DNA from: Arenibacter palladensis
GTDB taxonomy: Bacteria; Bacteroidota; Bacteroidia; Flavobacteriales; Flavobacteriaceae
Direction of reading: 5' to 3'
Assembly: GCF_900129275.1 (NCBI RefSeq)
Contig: NZ_FQUX01000006.1
Location: 269,138-333,137 of the forward strand
DNA length: 64,000 bases
Positions 43,157 through 52,065 of the stretch are shown in pieces; the stretch's first letter is position 1, and each line of letters begins with the position of its first letter. A program made the position numbers and the translations under genes. The notes beneath the pieces are model-generated. The model made no database searches. It was not told where the DNA came from and worked only from the letters and a program-made list of their open reading frames with translations.

Positions 43157-44041
43157 TTATTTTTGGCTTCTATGCCTTTCCCGAGCCAACAGGGTATTTT
43201 TCAACAACATGGCAATAGTCATTGGCCCTACACCTCCAGGAACCGGAGTAATGTAAGAGGCCTTCTTGCTCACATTTTCAAAATCTACATCCCCTGTTAT
43301 ATAATAACCCTTTTCTTTGGTTTCGTCCGGCACTCTGGTAATACCCACATCTATGATTACGGCATCATCCTTTACCATTTCGGCTTTTAAAAAGTTGGGT
43401 ACTCCCAAGGCGGAAATAACGATATCGGCCTGCGAAATTATCTGGGTAATATTTTTTGTATGGCTATGCGTCAAGGTTACCGTAGAGTTTCCAGGCCAAC
43501 CTTTTCTTCCCATAAGTATGCTCATTGGTCTACCCACTATATGGCTACGACCAATGACCACGGTATGTTTCCCCTTAGTTTCTACCTTGTACCTTTCCAA
43601 TAGCTCCAATATACCAAAAGGTGTGGCCGGAATAAAAGTACTCATATCCAAGGCCATTTTACCAAAATTGGTAGGGTGGAATCCGTCCACATCCTTATCT
43701 GGATCAACCGCCAATAGAACACGTTGTGTATTAATTTGCTCTGGCAAGGGCAATTGGACAATAAATCCGTCTATATCCTCATCCTGATTAAGTTCTTCTA
43801 TCTTGTTCAACAATTCCTGCTCCGAAGTGGTGCTTGGCAATTGCACCAAGGTAGATTCGAATCCTACTTTCTCACAAGACCTTACCTTGCTACCAACATA
43901 GGTTAGACTGGCTCCGTCATTTCCGACGATAACTGCCGCCAAATGTGGCACCTTTTCTCCGCGCTCCCTCATTTTAGCCACCTCTGCGGCTATTTCCTCC
44001 TTAATTTGATTCGATACTTTTTTACCGTCCAGTAATTCCAT
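43157..44041 (-). CDS. folD: Bifunctional methylenetetrahydrofolate dehydrogenase/cyclohydrolase FolD
   Basis: 294 residues, the usual length. Family motifs are all visible: MELLDGKKVSNQIKEEI, LAAVIVGNDGASLTYVGSKVRSCE with the catalytic Lys, DGFIVQLPLPEQI, DKDVDGFHPTNFGKM, and the Rossmann part TVVIGRSHIVGRPMSILM plus the end YITPVPGGVGPMTIAMLL. It makes 10-formyl-tetrahydrofolate from 5,10-methylene-THF using NAD(P). It is housekeeping. It is separate from ffh, which lies 346 bases upstream. Confidence 0.97.
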   Translation of the reverse strand: MELLDGKKVSNQIKEEIAAEVAKMRERGEKVPHLAAVIVGNDGASLTYVGSKVRSCEKVGFESTLVQLPSTTSEQELLNKIEELNQDEDIDGFIVQLPLPEQINTQRVLLAVDPDKDVDGFHPTNFGKMALDMSTFIPATPFGILELLERYKVETKGKHTVVIGRSHIVGRPMSILMGRKGWPGNSTVTLTHSHTKNITQIISQADIVISALGVPNFLKAEMVKDDAVIIDVGITRVPDETKEKGYYITGDVDFENVSKKASYITPVPGGVGPMTIAMLLKNTLLARERHRSQK

Positions 44042-44387
44042 TTTATTTAGTATTCAATTCCCAGTGGCCATTGGCAGTCCCTTAAACACCATACTTGCCC
44101 GGGTTGTTAATCATGTATTGTAATAATCGTCCTGTTTCCAAACTTCCTTCAATAAGGTTCCTTTTTATCAACAGCTGATATATTTTGACAAGATTCGGTA
44201 AATTTCAACCAAACCTGGGTTTCCGAATTTTCACTATCAGCATCTGTCAACTTGCTGATAAAATATTTATCCTATCCCCCGAGCCAACTGCCATATTTCC
44301 AAATCTTCAAACCTTTCAACCTTTGCCATTAGGACATCTCATTTGCACAAGGAACCTTGAACCTTGAACCTTGAACCTTAAATAATA
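44042..44387. other. Intergenic stretch between folD and ffh
   Basis: 346 bases without a supported gene. A 60-codon frame at 44185 on the plus strand was judged spurious. The only structure is four tandem copies of GAACCTT at 44352-44379, close to the ffh stop. Confidence 0.5.
44352..44379. repeat. Four tandem 7-base repeats GAACCTT
   Basis: Four exact copies in a row: starts at 44352, 44359, 44366 and 44373. Too short and too close for CRISPR. Copy number is likely to vary between strains by slippage. It lies 9 bases beyond the ffh stop on the minus strand. Confidence 0.8.
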
Positions 44388-45725
44388 TTATTTCATCCCC
44401 TTCATGGCCCCCATCATCTGCATCATCTTTTTGCCGCCGCCGCCCTGCATCATCTTCATCATCTTGCTCATTTGATCAAATTGCTTCAACAATTGATTTA
44501 TTTCCTGAATGCTGGTACCACTGCCTTTGGCTATCCGCTTTTTACGGCTAGCATTTAATTTGGCAGGCGTAGATCGTTCATCCGGGGTCATGGAATGTAT
44601 AATGGCCTCTATATGTTTAAAGGCGTCATCATCTATATCCAAACCTTTTAATGCCTTTCCAGCACCTGGGATCATCCCCATAAGGTCTTTAAGACTCCCC
44701 ATCTTTTTTATCTGCTGGATCTGGCTTAAAAAGTCATCGAAACCAAATTTGTTCTTGGCTATCTTCTTCTGGATTTTTCTGGCCTCTTCCTCATCAAACT
44801 GTTCCTGAGCCCTTTCCACCAAAGAAACTACATCTCCCATACCAAGAATTCTCTCGGCCATACGGGAAGGGTAGAAGACATCTATGGCATCCATCTTTTC
44901 CCCAGTACCTATAAACTTAATGGGTTTGTTTACAACCGACTTAATTGAAATGGCCGCACCACCACGGGTATCACCATCCAACTTTGTTAGTATTACCCCA
45001 TCAAAGTTAAGAACATCGTTAAATGATTTGGCGGTATTAACAGCATCCTGACCAGTCATGGAATCCACCACAAACAGGGTTTCCTGAGGCTGAATGGCTT
45101 TATGGATATTGGCAATTTCATTCATCATTTGCTCATCCACAGCCAAACGACCTGCCGTATCTATAATAACTACGTTAAATCCATTGGCCTTTGCATGGGC
45201 AATACCAGCTTTTGAGATGGCAACGGGATCATTATTCCCCCTGTCCGAAAAAACCTCAACGCCAATCTGTTCCCCAACAACATGCAATTGGTCTATGGCT
45301 GCAGGCCTATATACATCACAGGCCACCAACAATGGTTTTTTAGTCTTTTTGGTCTTAAGATAATTGGCCAATTTTCCCGAAAAGGTAGTTTTACCCGAAC
45401 CCTGCAAACCGGACATTAGGATTACGGAGGGTGTACCGGACAAATTGATGCCTTCGGCGTCTCCGCCCATGAGCTCCGTAAGTTCATCCTTGACCAATTT
45501 TACCATTAACTGGCCAGGTTGAAGGGAGGTCAACACATCCTGTCCCAATGCCTTTTCCTTAACCTTGTTGGTAAACTCCTTGGCAATTTTAAAGTTGACA
45601 TCCGCATCCAAAAGTGCCCTACGCACCTCCTTTAAGGTTTCCGCAACATTGATCTCTGTAATTTGTCCATGTCCTTTTAGAACATGTAACGCCTTATCCA
45701 ACTTTTCACTTAAATTATCAAACAT
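44388..45725 (-). CDS. ffh: Signal recognition particle protein Ffh
   Basis: 445 residues. The N domain (about 1-85), the GTPase domain with P-loop MSGLQGSGKTTFSGKLANYL, DVYRPAAIDQL, VVIIDTAGRLAVDEQM, LTKLDGDTRGGAAISI and GTGEKMDAIDVFYP, and the methionine-rich M domain (about 325-445, ending MMKMMQGGGGKKMMQMMGAM) are all present. Ffh binds 4.5S RNA and the signal sequences of nascent membrane proteins, and targets them to the FtsY receptor. It is housekeeping, and the call is secure. Confidence 0.98.
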   Translation of the reverse strand: MFDNLSEKLDKALHVLKGHGQITEINVAETLKEVRRALLDADVNFKIAKEFTNKVKEKALGQDVLTSLQPGQLMVKLVKDELTELMGGDAEGINLSGTPSVILMSGLQGSGKTTFSGKLANYLKTKKTKKPLLVACDVYRPAAIDQLHVVGEQIGVEVFSDRGNNDPVAISKAGIAHAKANGFNVVIIDTAGRLAVDEQMMNEIANIHKAIQPQETLFVVDSMTGQDAVNTAKSFNDVLNFDGVILTKLDGDTRGGAAISIKSVVNKPIKFIGTGEKMDAIDVFYPSRMAERILGMGDVVSLVERAQEQFDEEEARKIQKKIAKNKFGFDDFLSQIQQIKKMGSLKDLMGMIPGAGKALKGLDIDDDAFKHIEAIIHSMTPDERSTPAKLNASRKKRIAKGSGTSIQEINQLLKQFDQMSKMMKMMQGGGGKKMMQMMGAMKGMK

Positions 45726-45806
45726 AGTCTTACTGTATTATCAGGAAAGCGCAAATTTAAGAATAACTGCCGTAAGTGTGAAGCTTGGGATGAAAAATAT
45801 AAATGC

Positions 45807-45842
45807 AAAAAAAGGGCAGCTTCCTGAAGAAGCCACCCTTTT
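45807..45842 (-). terminator. Intrinsic terminator of the repeat lipoprotein
   Basis: A two-part stem: AAAAGGG (45810-45816) pairs with CCCTTTT (45836-45842), and after a CA/CA internal loop GCTTC (45819-45823) pairs with GAAGC (45829-45833). Read on the minus strand it ends in seven T. It lies about 20 bases beyond the lipoprotein stop at 45864. Confidence 0.75.
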
Positions 45843-45863
45843 CCAAAAATTGGGGCAAAATTT

Positions 45864-47618
45864 TTATTTCTTTTCGAAAACGAGAACCTCTATGCCGTTC
45901 TCATTAATCATCTTTAACTCTATACGTTCATTGGTTATGGAAACAATTTTCCAGTCATCCATTAAGACCTGCATAGCAGTGGCCAAACCAAAATTAAGAT
46001 AACATTTCAATTCTCCTTCACTATCCCTGATTATTCTCCAAAGCCCTGGATAGGTAGGTCCGGTTTCACCCGTTGTAACATTAACGGCAAGTTCGGCCTG
46101 GAATGCAAAGGTAAAAGCAGCATAATTCTGGGTTTCATCATTATCGCCCTCTGTATATTTTGCAATCATCCATTCCCCGCCCATCATTATATTTCTTATT
46201 TCGGCAACATCGTCATCATCGGAATTATTATCACAAACCCTTTCCAAAATAAGTTCATAATTGGAATCCTCAATACTAAACCCTAAGCGTTCGTCCCTAA
46301 GATCGGACAACAACCATTCAAAGCTTACCCCTGGCTCGTCTCCCATGGTAATGGCCATTACCAAACGTCCTTGGGCATTGGTAGTGATAGCCCATGTTCC
46401 TTCGGAAATATTGGACTCGTTGCTTAAAGTGACCACTCCTTCTGCATGAAAACTAAACTCATATCCTAAAAGCCTATCAACATCCTCGTTGTTCAGCTTT
46501 ACTTTTTTAATGACCCAGCTACATTCCTTCAAAATTTCCCTCAAGGTATCTGGTGTATTGTCTACGATACCACATGCCTTTTTCATAATGATCTTCTCTC
46601 CTTCACCGGCATACAATTTAATTTTACCATCTTCCAGATCATAAACAAACCACTCCAGATCAAAATCGGCCAAAGCCTCAAACTCCAACTTCAGCAATAC
46701 CCTGTTCTCCCCAATTCTGGTACTCCAGGTTCCCATTAAACTGTTACCGACCCTATCTTTCATTACCACACTTCCGTCTTCGGTAAAATTCATTACATAA
46801 TCAAAATACTGACCTGTGTTGTCCACATTGGCCCTTATTACTTCATTCACCAACCAGGGGCAGGCAACAAGATATTCTTCCAAACGCTCTTGGGTAAAGT
46901 CATCATCATAATCGTCATCATCATCCTCATCACATTCGCTTTTGGCTGTTTCAATAGCATTGGCCAATTCAGCATTATTACTTACACTAACCTTGGTATC
47001 ATCATATAACTCCAAGGTAATTGGGAAATCAAAACTCAGAAGATCATCATCTCCACGCTCAGCAAAATAACGTCTTAATTGCATATCATTTTGCACAGTT
47101 ACATTACCGGTTTGCTGCAGATTAATATCAAAGGAATACACTACGATAGGATACACAAAATCTATACATTCTATGTCATCGTCATCCCCACCTTCAATAC
47201 ATTCCTCTACTCTCTCACGTAGTTGTTCCTTACTAGTTATGGTTATTTCGGTATAATCCGATAAAGTTATCTGTATAGGGAAAATAATTTCCAAGATATC
47301 ATCATCTACCTCTACTTCATTAAAAATTTGCTTTATCAGCTTTAAATCTTCAACAGCATAGATATTGATCTCCAAGCCATTTACATTTACCACATAAGGA
47401 AAGTTGATGGCAAAACAACTGGCTCCATCCACGATATTATCATAGGAACCATCTTTAGAGGAAGTTCTTTTTATTAATTGTGCCGTACTGGAACTTGCCA
47501 ATATGGCTTCCTGGCTATCCTCACCAGGCAATTCTTCAAATTCCTCCTGACAGGAAGTAAAACTTAATGCTACAAGAAGTAGGCTCGAGAACATTAAATA
47601 TGACATAAACTTTTTCAT
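45864..47618 (-). CDS. Repeat-built surface lipoprotein (four short acidic repeats, three lipocalin-like repeats)
   Basis: 584 residues from the ATG at 47618, giving a lipoprotein signal (SSLLLVALSFTSC, lipid Cys23). Residues 68-240 hold four units of about 41-48 residues, each with a hydrophobic strand containing FPI/YPI (NFPYVVNV, IIFPIQITL, FVYPIVVYS, FDFPITLEL), a [T/N]-rich strand and a helix, and each ending in an Asp run (DDD, DDDD, DDD, DEDDDDDYDDD). Residues 245-584 hold three units of about 110 residues, each starting with a helix plus W (YLVACPWLVNEV, ILKECSWVIKKV, IMMGGEWMIAKY) and having a GTW or GLW strand, like lipocalin-like domains. It is divergent from the ECF sigma gene and carries the same promoter motif as fecR. 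Not a recognised family. Confidence 0.8.
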   Translation of the reverse strand: MKKFMSYLMFSSLLLVALSFTSCQEEFEELPGEDSQEAILASSSTAQLIKRTSSKDGSYDNIVDGASCFAINFPYVVNVNGLEINIYAVEDLKLIKQIFNEVEVDDDILEIIFPIQITLSDYTEITITSKEQLRERVEECIEGGDDDDIECIDFVYPIVVYSFDINLQQTGNVTVQNDMQLRRYFAERGDDDLLSFDFPITLELYDDTKVSVSNNAELANAIETAKSECDEDDDDDYDDDFTQERLEEYLVACPWLVNEVIRANVDNTGQYFDYVMNFTEDGSVVMKDRVGNSLMGTWSTRIGENRVLLKLEFEALADFDLEWFVYDLEDGKIKLYAGEGEKIIMKKACGIVDNTPDTLREILKECSWVIKKVKLNNEDVDRLLGYEFSFHAEGVVTLSNESNISEGTWAITTNAQGRLVMAITMGDEPGVSFEWLLSDLRDERLGFSIEDSNYELILERVCDNNSDDDDVAEIRNIMMGGEWMIAKYTEGDNDETQNYAAFTFAFQAELAVNVTTGETGPTYPGLWRIIRDSEGELKCYLNFGLATAMQVLMDDWKIVSITNERIELKMINENGIEVLVFEKK

Positions 47619-47642
47619 AACGATTTGGTTTTTATTTGTTCG

Positions 47643-47679
47643 TATATCTCTAAAACAACTCACTTTTAAAATACCCTAC
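47643..47679 (-). promoter_or_regulatory. Predicted ECF-sigma promoter of the repeat lipoprotein
   Basis: On the minus strand GTAGGGTATTTT (plus 47668-47679) is followed after 9 bases by TTGTTTTA and later ATATA. The motif and its spacing match the region before fecR (48403-48439): 12 identical bases, then TTGTT-T-A and ATATA in register. It ends 24 bases before the ATG. Confidence 0.6.
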
Positions 47680-47702
47680 CCAATTTTTCGTTTTTTTTAA
47701 AA

Positions 47703-47710
47703 TATCTTTG
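47703..47710 (+). promoter_or_regulatory. Possible housekeeping -7 box of the ECF sigma gene
   Basis: TATCTTTG is a perfect TAnnTTTG 23 bases before the TTG start at 47734. No TTTG is found 19 bases upstream (47680-47683 reads CCAA), so the promoter would be weak or need an activator. Confidence 0.35.
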
Positions 47711-47733
47711 AAAAAAATTAAAAACAAGCAGGC

Positions 47734-48246
47734 TTGAAAGCTATCAAAGAAGAACATGTATGCAAGGATGACGTTTACGCCTCAATCTTCAGCACTTATT
47801 CCAAAACGGTCTTTAACTATATATATTATAAGTTTGGCAATGAAGAAAAAGCGTATGATGTTGTACAGGAAGCTTTTATAAAATTATGGGAAAACTGTTC
47901 CAAGGTTGCCCCGGATAAAGCAAAGTCCTATGTATATACCATTGCCAACAATTTATATCTGAATGTTCTAAAGGCCGAAAAAGTTAGATTAAAATACGCC
48001 CCTGACACCAGTGCTGTGGTAAATGAATCCCCAGACTTTATATTGGAAGAACAGGAATATAAAGAAAAATTGGAACGCGCTTTGGCAGCTTTGCCCGAAA
48101 ACCAACGTACCACCTTTCTATTAAATAGGATCGATGGAAAGAAATATGCGGAAATAGCCGATATGGAAGGTGTAAGCGTAAAAGCCATAGAAAAAAGAAT
48201 GCACCTGGCCCTAAAAACGCTTAGGGAACAGATTGAAGGAATATAA
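47734..48246 (+). CDS. ECF sigma-70 family RNA polymerase sigma factor (FecI-like)
   Basis: 170 residues. The start is TTG; no better ATG is in frame. Region 2 reads FNYIYYKFGNEEKAYDVVQEAFIKLWENC, and region 4 reads LERALAALPENQRTTFLLNRIDGKKYAEIADMEGVSVKAIEKRMHLALKTL. This is the FecI type. It lies before a fecR gene and a signalling TonB receptor, and divergent from a lipoprotein gene. Together they form a surface-signalling system in which receptor occupancy releases the sigma factor from FecR. The repeated motif before fecR and the lipoprotein gene is its likely promoter. Confidence 0.92.
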   Translation: MKAIKEEHVCKDDVYASIFSTYSKTVFNYIYYKFGNEEKAYDVVQEAFIKLWENCSKVAPDKAKSYVYTIANNLYLNVLKAEKVRLKYAPDTSAVVNESPDFILEEQEYKEKLERALAALPENQRTTFLLNRIDGKKYAEIADMEGVSVKAIEKRMHLALKTLREQIEGI

Positions 48247-48402
48247 AGAACGGTAATGAGTACAAAGTATTTAGTAAGGAGTAAATGGACAATTGGATTG
48301 TTTTATGTTAAATGGAATTAATAATTTTCATTAAAATCTGCAGTCCCAATCCCAGTACTCAATATTAAAAACTCAATACCAATAATAAATGTTGATTTAA
48401 AA

Positions 48403-48439
48403 GTAGGGTATTTTCTTTTTTGATTGTTATACCTATATA
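48403..48439 (+). promoter_or_regulatory. Predicted ECF-sigma promoter of fecR and the TonB receptor
   Basis: GTAGGGTATTTT (48403-48414), 9 bases, TTGTTATA (48424-48431), then ATATA (48435-48439), 12 bases before the fecR ATG. Aligned without gaps it matches the minus-strand lipoprotein promoter. It differs from the primary sigma consensus. Confidence 0.6.
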
Positions 48440-48451
48440 AAGCTAGAAACC

Positions 48452-49360
48452 ATGCAAGAAAATTATTTGGCAAAATGGCTCAACAACGAACTCACGAAAG
48501 AGGAGTTGGCTGAATTTAAGGAGTCCAAAGAATATGCCTCGTATTTAAAACTACGGGAGGCCACCAATAATTTGGCAGCGCCAGACTTTGACATGGCCAA
48601 GGCTTGGGAGAACCTTAAGAAAAACAAGGACAACTCTAAAGGCAAGGTAATTAAACTTCATGCCTATAAAAAATACATGGGCATCGCTGCTGCCATAGCC
48701 CTAATTTTTGTTGCCTCCTTTTTATATTATGGCAATTTAGACGAAAAAATAAGTACACAATATGCAGAAAGAGCCCAAATAGTGCTTCCGGATGCATCTG
48801 AGGTTCAACTAAATGCCGATTCCCAACTTTCGTACAGCGAAAAAAATTGGTCCAAAAAAAGGGATATATCGCTGCAAGGGGAAGCCTTTTTTAAAGTGGC
48901 AAAAGGAAAGCGTTTTACCGTAACTACAGAGAGCGGAACCGTTACCGTTCTGGGCACCCAATTTAATGTAGAAAATAGAAAAGGATATTTCGAAGTGGCC
49001 TGTTACGAAGGTTTGGTAAGCGTTACCTACAACAAGGAAGATATTAAACTTCCCGCCGGTAATTCCCTGGTGGTTATTAATGGGGAATTGCAGGCTATGG
49101 CAATTCCGAACACAACGGAACCATCTTGGATCAGGAACGAAAGTAGCTTTAAGAGTATTCCCTTGAAATTTGTTTTGGATGAATTTGAAAGACAATTTAA
49201 TATTGAGGTCGCTACCGAAAATATCGACACCGATCAATTATTTACAGGGTCCTTTAGCAATACGGACAAAGTATTAGCGTTGCAAAGTATAAGTACTCCT
49301 TCTCAGGTCAAATTTAAATTAGAGGGGAATAAAGTGCTGTTCTATGCTGAAACACCATAA
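48452..49360 (+). CDS. FecR family anti-sigma factor
   Basis: 302 residues. A short cytoplasmic N-terminus that should bind the sigma factor (YLAKWLNNELTKEELAEFKES) is followed by one membrane helix at about 76-92 (YMGIAAAIALIFVASFLYYG) and the periplasmic FecR domain (IVLPDASEVQLNADSQLSYS, ISLQGEAFFKVAKGKRFTV, GTVTVLGTQFNVENRKG, ACYEGLVSVTY). The C-terminal DUF4974-type domain (IPLKFVLDEFERQFNIEVATE) contacts the receptor. Its 3' end overlaps the receptor gene by 17 bases, so they are coupled. Confidence 0.95.
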   Translation: MQENYLAKWLNNELTKEELAEFKESKEYASYLKLREATNNLAAPDFDMAKAWENLKKNKDNSKGKVIKLHAYKKYMGIAAAIALIFVASFLYYGNLDEKISTQYAERAQIVLPDASEVQLNADSQLSYSEKNWSKKRDISLQGEAFFKVAKGKRFTVTTESGTVTVLGTQFNVENRKGYFEVACYEGLVSVTYNKEDIKLPAGNSLVVINGELQAMAIPNTTEPSWIRNESSFKSIPLKFVLDEFERQFNIEVATENIDTDQLFTGSFSNTDKVLALQSISTPSQVKFKLEGNKVLFYAETP

Positions 49361-51911
49361 ATACGTTGTATTTCTCATTGCCCTATTTTTGTTTCTACTG
49401 ATTCCTTATTCCAATTGGGCACAAGAAAATAGTGTTCAAAAAGTAAATTTAATTAGCTATTTGGAAAAACTGGAACGGGAGTACAACATTAAGTTCTCCT
49501 ATGTAGACCAAGACTTGGGGCAGTTGCAGTTTTCAATTCCGGATACCACTTCACTACCCCAAATACTGGAAGAACTCCGCAAACAGACCCTGCTGGACAT
49601 TACTAAATTAAACGACCGCTATTTTGCCATATCCAAAAGCAAGTTCGTGGATATCTGTGCCAATGTGGTAGACAATTTTGAGAACAGCACCATCATGAAT
49701 GCCACTGTGCAGGTTCTGGGCAGTAATATATCCCAAATTACGGATCTGGAAGGACAGTTCTCAATAAATGCGGTACCCAGAAATGCCAATATCGCGATTA
49801 AACACCTTGGGTTTAAGACCAAATTTATAAGCGCGGAAGAACTGGCCGGCAACAATCCCTGTAAGACCATTTTACTGTCCCCCAATTATCAGGAATTGGA
49901 AGAGGTTGTGGTATATCAATTTCTTACCACCGGTATTACCAAAGAACCCGATGCCAGCATTGAACTTAATACAGACAAATTTGGAATTCTACCAGGTCTT
50001 ATAGAACCCGATGTACTGCAGACCATACAAGCCTTGCCTGGAATTAAGAGTGTAGATGAGACCGTGTCCGATATTAATGTTAGAGGAGGCACCAACGATC
50101 AGAATTTAGTGTTGTGGGATGGAATAAAAATGTACCATTCAGGTCATTTTTTTGGTTTGATCTCTGCCTTTAATCCCTATTTGATCGAAAACGTTAACAT
50201 CATTAAAAATGGAACCAGCGTACAATATGGGGATGGCGTAAGCAGTGTAATAAATATAAATACCAGAAACAATATCAGCGATTCATTTGTTGGCGGGGCC
50301 GGATTTAATTTATTAAGTGGCGATATTTTTGGTCAACTACCCCTTTCCGAGAAAGTTTCCGTTCAGTTTTCGGGAAGGCGTTCTACCACAGATTTTATAA
50401 ATACCCCAACTTACAATCGGTTTTTCGATAAAGTGTTCCAGGACAGCGAGGTCAAGGAAAATAACAACAACCCCTCCAATCCTGAAAATATAGTTAGGGA
50501 CGAGGATTTTTATTTCTATGATTTTACGGGAAAACTGCTTTACGACATCAATGAAAATCAAAAGGCAAGACTGAGTTTTATCAATACCAACAACCATCTT
50601 AAATACACTGAAAAAACTGAGGATGGCACTGCTAAAAGCCTATTGGAACAGACCAATCTTTCCTTTGGGGGAAGCTTGGAAAGTACATGGACGCCGAGAT
50701 GGAGCACCCATTTAAACCTGTATTACACCCGTTACAATTTGGATTCCCAAAACATTCCTTCACCATCCCAACAGCTTTTTCAAAGCAACCAGGTTTTGGA
50801 AAAGGCAATAAAGTTGAATACCAATTATAACTTGAACCCGAACCTTAATTGGCTGAACGGATATCAACTCAATGAGGTAGGTATAACCAACTTTACCCAA
50901 GTTACCCAACCTGCATATAGAAGCAATATAAAGGGGGTTATAATGACCCATTCCCTATTTTCAGAATTGGATTATAGATCGAAAAATGAAAAGTTCAATG
51001 CCAGAGGCGGACTTAGGCTTAATTACATTAAAAACCTAAAAACCTTTAAAACATTTGATGAAGTTATACTGGAACCAAGACTAAATTTAAATTACACCTT
51101 AACAGACGGTCTTAAGACCGAATTGTTGGGAGAATTTAAAAGTCAGACCACAAACCAAATAATAGATCTGGAACAAAATTTTCTGGGGATTGAGAAAAGG
51201 CGATGGATACTTTCGGACAATGAAATACTGCCCATTACAAAAAGTAAACAAATATCCCTTGGGCTAAACTATGACAAAAATACACTCTATGTAGGCGTTG
51301 AAGGGTTTTACAAAAAGGTGGACGGTATAAGTACAGCCACACAGGGATTTCAAAACCAGGATCAATTTAGCGGTGAAATAGGAAAATACGATGTATCTGG
51401 AATCGAGTTCTTGATAAACAAAAAAACAGCAACCTATAGCACATGGCTCAGTTATGCCTATAACACCAATAATTACACTTTTGAGAATATAACGCCCAAC
51501 CAGTTTCCCAACAATTTGGACATTAGGCACACCATAACCTTTGCCGGCACCTATACTTACAAAAGTTTTAGAATGGGACTTGGAGCCAATTATCATACGG
51601 GAAGACCCTACACCAAGCCACAAGAGGGCAACAATTCTATAATCCTGAATGTTTTCCCCAACCAAATCAACTATGAGGATCCCAACAGTAGCAGACTCCC
51701 AGCCTACCTCAGGGCCGATGCGTCTTTTATCTACAACTTTAAGATAAGCAAGGGAATTAAATCGTCCGTAGGTGCTTCCGTCTTGAACCTTTTGAACAAA
51801 AAAAATATCCTGAATATCTATTACAGGATAAATGAACAAAACGAAATTGAAACGATAGAAAGGGTATCATTGGGCATTACACCCAACTTTAGTTTCCGTA
51901 TGAGCTTTTAG
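49344..51911 (+). CDS. TonB-dependent receptor with signalling (STN) domain
   Basis: 855 residues. Signal peptide (KYVVFLIALFLFLLIPYSNWA), an STN/secretin-type domain at about 30-100 (VNLISYLEKLEREYNIKFSYV, TLLDITKLNDRYFAISKSK) that contacts FecR, a carboxypeptidase-like domain (NATVQVLGSNISQITDLEGQ), the plug (IQALPGIKSVDETVSDINVR, NVNIIKNGTSVQYGDGVSS) and a barrel ending in LGITPNFSFRMSF with a terminal Phe. It both imports a ligand and signals its arrival. The ligand is not identified. No SusD partner is present; the divergent lipoprotein may be its partner. Confidence 0.93.
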   Translation: MLKHHKYVVFLIALFLFLLIPYSNWAQENSVQKVNLISYLEKLEREYNIKFSYVDQDLGQLQFSIPDTTSLPQILEELRKQTLLDITKLNDRYFAISKSKFVDICANVVDNFENSTIMNATVQVLGSNISQITDLEGQFSINAVPRNANIAIKHLGFKTKFISAEELAGNNPCKTILLSPNYQELEEVVVYQFLTTGITKEPDASIELNTDKFGILPGLIEPDVLQTIQALPGIKSVDETVSDINVRGGTNDQNLVLWDGIKMYHSGHFFGLISAFNPYLIENVNIIKNGTSVQYGDGVSSVININTRNNISDSFVGGAGFNLLSGDIFGQLPLSEKVSVQFSGRRSTTDFINTPTYNRFFDKVFQDSEVKENNNNPSNPENIVRDEDFYFYDFTGKLLYDINENQKARLSFINTNNHLKYTEKTEDGTAKSLLEQTNLSFGGSLESTWTPRWSTHLNLYYTRYNLDSQNIPSPSQQLFQSNQVLEKAIKLNTNYNLNPNLNWLNGYQLNEVGITNFTQVTQPAYRSNIKGVIMTHSLFSELDYRSKNEKFNARGGLRLNYIKNLKTFKTFDEVILEPRLNLNYTLTDGLKTELLGEFKSQTTNQIIDLEQNFLGIEKRRWILSDNEILPITKSKQISLGLNYDKNTLYVGVEGFYKKVDGISTATQGFQNQDQFSGEIGKYDVSGIEFLINKKTATYSTWLSYAYNTNNYTFENITPNQFPNNLDIRHTITFAGTYTYKSFRMGLGANYHTGRPYTKPQEGNNSIILNVFPNQINYEDPNSSRLPAYLRADASFIYNFKISKGIKSSVGASVLNLLNKKNILNIYYRINEQNEIETIERVSLGITPNFSFRMSF

Positions 51912-52000
51912 TTTTCCTATCAAAGTATTTCAGCAATATAAATCTCTGACGAATCATTGCTTTAGGACCTTGTTGTCCATACAACTTGGATTACTACCAT

Positions 52001-52046
52001 AAAAAAAGCCGGAAGCTTAGGATAATACCTATCCAAAACTCCCGGC
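52001..52046 (-). terminator. Intrinsic terminator of the DUF1080 operon
   Basis: On the minus strand a long hairpin begins GCCGGGA and closes with TTCCGGC (plus 52040-52046 and 52008-52014); the inner part pairs imperfectly, and it ends in seven T. It lies 20 bases after the DUF1080 stop, in the convergent gap. Confidence 0.8.
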
Positions 52047-52065
52047 ATATAAATAATCAATCAAA

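Noticed and set aside
44185-44367. 60-codon frame between folD and ffh
   Set aside because: It runs into the tandem repeat, has no homology that I can recall and no start signal.
44352-44379. Four tandem repeats as a CRISPR-like array
   Set aside because: The unit is only 7 bases with no spacers. It is a simple microsatellite.
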